A stretch of DNA of 6,691 bases, taken from the NCBI GenBank assembly GCA_937925645.1, contig CALAMB010000404.1, positions 1 to 6,691 of the forward strand. The letters are read 5' to 3'. Of this stretch, positions 5,076 through 6,691 are shown piece after piece. Origin of the DNA: an uncultured Acidobacteriota bacterium. Lineage in GTDB: Bacteria > Acidobacteriota > JAAYUB01. The position numbers and the translations under genes were made by a program. The notes below the pieces were generated by a model that searched no databases, was not told the origin of the DNA, and saw only the letters and a program-made list of their open reading frames with translations. Positions within the stretch are counted from its first letter, which is position 1, and each line of letters opens with the position of its first letter.

Positions 5076-6691
5076 ATGCATACCCGATGGCTGTGGCTTT
5101 TGATAATGCTGGCCCTGAGCGGCCTGACGGCCGTGGCGCAGACCGGCCAGAACCAGCCGGTCTACGACCCCAACGACCCCATCGGCCGGCTGCTGCCCCC
5201 GAACATTCACTTCGTCATCGACGTGTCGGGCTCCATGTCCTGCCAGCCCAACGGCGCCAGCGGCGGCCAGTGCTCCAATTATGACTTCGCCGGGCAGCGC
5301 ACCGACTCGAAGGTCTACATCACCAAGACGGCCATCAACTCGCTCATGAGCCGCGACAACCTCCGATTGCGCTGGTCGTTCTGGATGTACACAAACTCCG
5401 ACTCGTACGCGCTTGCCCACGACATCAACCGCTATTTTTCCCGCGGCCGATGGTACAGCCGGTACGCGTACTTCCCCACCAATCTCTACACCGTCACCGA
5501 ACGGAGCGACGGCACCAAGACACGGACATACGACACCTACTTCTTCACCGGCGCCGGTTGCAGCAGCGCCCGGGACCGGCTGCTGGTGCCCCTGCCGCAC
5601 GGCGCCGACAACGACCCGTTCATGTCCAGCGTCGATCCCGGCTACGACAACCGGGCCGCCATCAAGTCGTGGGTGGACCGCAACTTCGACCGCACCACCG
5701 GCACCCTCACCGTGCCCGGCCTGCCCTGGAAGTTCGCGACGGAGCTGCCCGCCCGCGGCTCCACGCCCATCAGCTACTCGCTCCAGTCGATCCGCCGCTA
5801 CCTGTTCAACCGGAATCTGGACGACTCGTGGAAGGCCTGCTACTACTTCGACCTGCCCAGCGGCACCGTCAAGAACTGGACGCCGTACGAGAGCCAGACC
5901 GGCGTGACGCCGCTGCCCGACCGGTATTTCGACTGCCGGTACAACGCGATCATGCTCCTCACCGACGGCCGCGACACCTGCGCCGGCGTCGACGCGGCGA
6001 TCAGCGCCGCCGACAATCTGCGCAGCAATCACGGCGTGGACACCTTCGTCGTCGGGTTCGGCCTCCAGTCGGATGAGGACAAGGCCGGTCTTGATTCCAT
6101 CGCTCAGGCCGGCGGCACCGATTACGCCTACTTCGCCGACAACGAGGGCGACCTGCTCAACTCCCTGGAGAAGATCCTGGGCAGTCTCGGCAGCGAGATC
6201 AGCGGCGACACCGAGCCCATCCTGGGCTTCATCGAACCCACGGCCATCACGTTCCCGAAGGCCATGCCGGAAAAAGTGTTGCTCCAGAACGTGATGTTCA
6301 AGGCATCCATGACCTACAGCCCCGTGTTCAAGGGGCACATGCGGGCCTTCCAGGCGCTGACCACTTCCACCGAGGAAGGCAAGATCGACTTCCTGACCGA
6401 CTTCACCAAGGAGTCCGACAACAAGCTGTGGGATTTCGCCGACTGGATCGACACCACGCCGCACACCAGCCGGGTGGTGCTGTTCCTGGACGGCGACGAT
6501 CTGAAAGAGTTCACGAAAACCACTTCCAATGCGATCGCGTCCAGGGCCGGGCTCGGGGCCCTCTCCAAGGACGAACTGGATTTGTTCATCACCTGGATCC
6601 GCACCCTGCCGCTGGGCTCCATCACCTACTCCACGCCCGCGTTCGTGGGCCCGCCGTCCCTGACCGCCTACGGCAACGCCGAGTACCTCAA
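5076..6691 (+). CDS. pilY1: PilY1-like type IV pilus tip adhesin with von Willebrand A domain, C-terminus beyond window
   Basis: The 538 visible codons stay open to the right edge; PilY1 proteins are usually about 1000-1200 residues, so about half is missing. A signal peptide (1-21, core LWLLIMLALSGL, cleavage AVA/Q) sends it to the Sec pathway. A von Willebrand A domain (about 43-372) has a full metal site: D49-x-S51-x-S53 in FVIDVSGSMS, T230 in RGSTPISYS and D297 in LLTDGRDTC. Six cysteines (56, 66, 162, 255, 287, 302) suggest disulfides. DCRYNAIMLLTDG matches the PilY1 pattern before the metal-site Asp. At 513-525, LGSITYSTPAFVGPP resembles the LGD-I-x-S-P-V-VVGPP entry strand of the C-terminal propeller in PilY1/PilC proteins. 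AAGGAGGA (5062-5069) precedes ATG 5076. In characterised species PilY1 is a tip adhesin and mechanosensor needed for priming; that role is inferred here from context. Confidence 0.9.
   Translation, partial: MHTRWLWLLIMLALSGLTAVAQTGQNQPVYDPNDPIGRLLPPNIHFVIDVSGSMSCQPNGASGGQCSNYDFAGQRTDSKVYITKTAINSLMSRDNLRLRWSFWMYTNSDSYALAHDINRYFSRGRWYSRYAYFPTNLYTVTERSDGTKTRTYDTYFFTGAGCSSARDRLLVPLPHGADNDPFMSSVDPGYDNRAAIKSWVDRNFDRTTGTLTVPGLPWKFATELPARGSTPISYSLQSIRRYLFNRNLDDSWKACYYFDLPSGTVKNWTPYESQTGVTPLPDRYFDCRYNAIMLLTDGRDTCAGVDAAISAADNLRSNHGVDTFVVGFGLQSDEDKAGLDSIAQAGGTDYAYFADNEGDLLNSLEKILGSLGSEISGDTEPILGFIEPTAITFPKAMPEKVLLQNVMFKASMTYSPVFKGHMRAFQALTTSTEEGKIDFLTDFTKESDNKLWDFADWIDTTPHTSRVVLFLDGDDLKEFTKTTSNAIASRAGLGALSKDELDLFITWIRTLPLGSITYSTPAFVGPPSLTAYGNAEYL

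Noticed and set aside
4404..6464. A 686-codon open frame on the minus strand opposite pilX-like and pilY1-like genes
   Set aside because: Low-complexity Val/Gly/Ala/His composition and no recognisable motif; the opposite strand has strong signal peptide, VWA and prepilin evidence.
1..6691. CRISPR arrays, tRNA or rRNA genes, insertion sequences, direct repeats
   Set aside because: No repeat-spacer pattern, no tRNA cloverleaf or rRNA-like sequence, no transposase and no terminal inverted repeats were seen.

Overview
The window is GC-rich DNA from what is probably a Gram-negative bacterium that makes type IV pili. The evidence is a PilY1-type secreted adhesin with a signal peptide, three class III prepilin-like minor pilins and an ECF sigma factor. 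The gene set and base composition would suit Acidobacteriota or a delta-proteobacterial lineage, but nothing here fixes the phylum.

Two gene sets diverge from an intergenic region at about 2567-2837. Leftwards (minus strand) lie a GT4-type glycosyltransferase (2566-1532), then a Yip1-like membrane protein with an N-terminal zinc-ribbon-like motif (1522-692), whose ribosome binding site overlaps the glycosyltransferase stop codon. After a 117-bp gap comes an ECF-type sigma factor (574 to beyond the left edge), missing only its last residues. A near-consensus sigma70-type promoter (TTGGCA-N17-TACAAT) sits before the glycosyltransferase. An ECF-like promoter pattern (GGGAAC-N16-CGTA) sits before the sigma gene and suggests possible autoregulation.

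Rightwards (plus strand) is a tight minor-pilin cluster in the order pilV-like (2838-3296), pilW-like (3314-4441), pilX-like (4470-5054) and pilY1-like (5076 to beyond the right edge), with gaps of 17, 28 and 21 bp and a Shine-Dalgarno sequence before each gene. In known systems such proteins form the tip and priming complex of the type IV pilus, with PilY1 as the tip adhesin and mechanosensor. The visible PilY1 part has the signal peptide, a complete von Willebrand A domain with its MIDAS residues, and the first strand of the C-terminal propeller region.

The divergent region holds a candidate promoter for the pilus genes, a perfect 15-bp inverted repeat just upstream of its -35 element, and a predicted two-tier RNA structure (8-bp outer stem around a UUCG-capped hairpin) at the start of the pilus leader. 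Overall this is a recognisable minor-pilin locus. No clearly new system is visible, and the most unusual signals are the pilus leader, the operator-like palindrome and a few residue-level oddities in the pilins.
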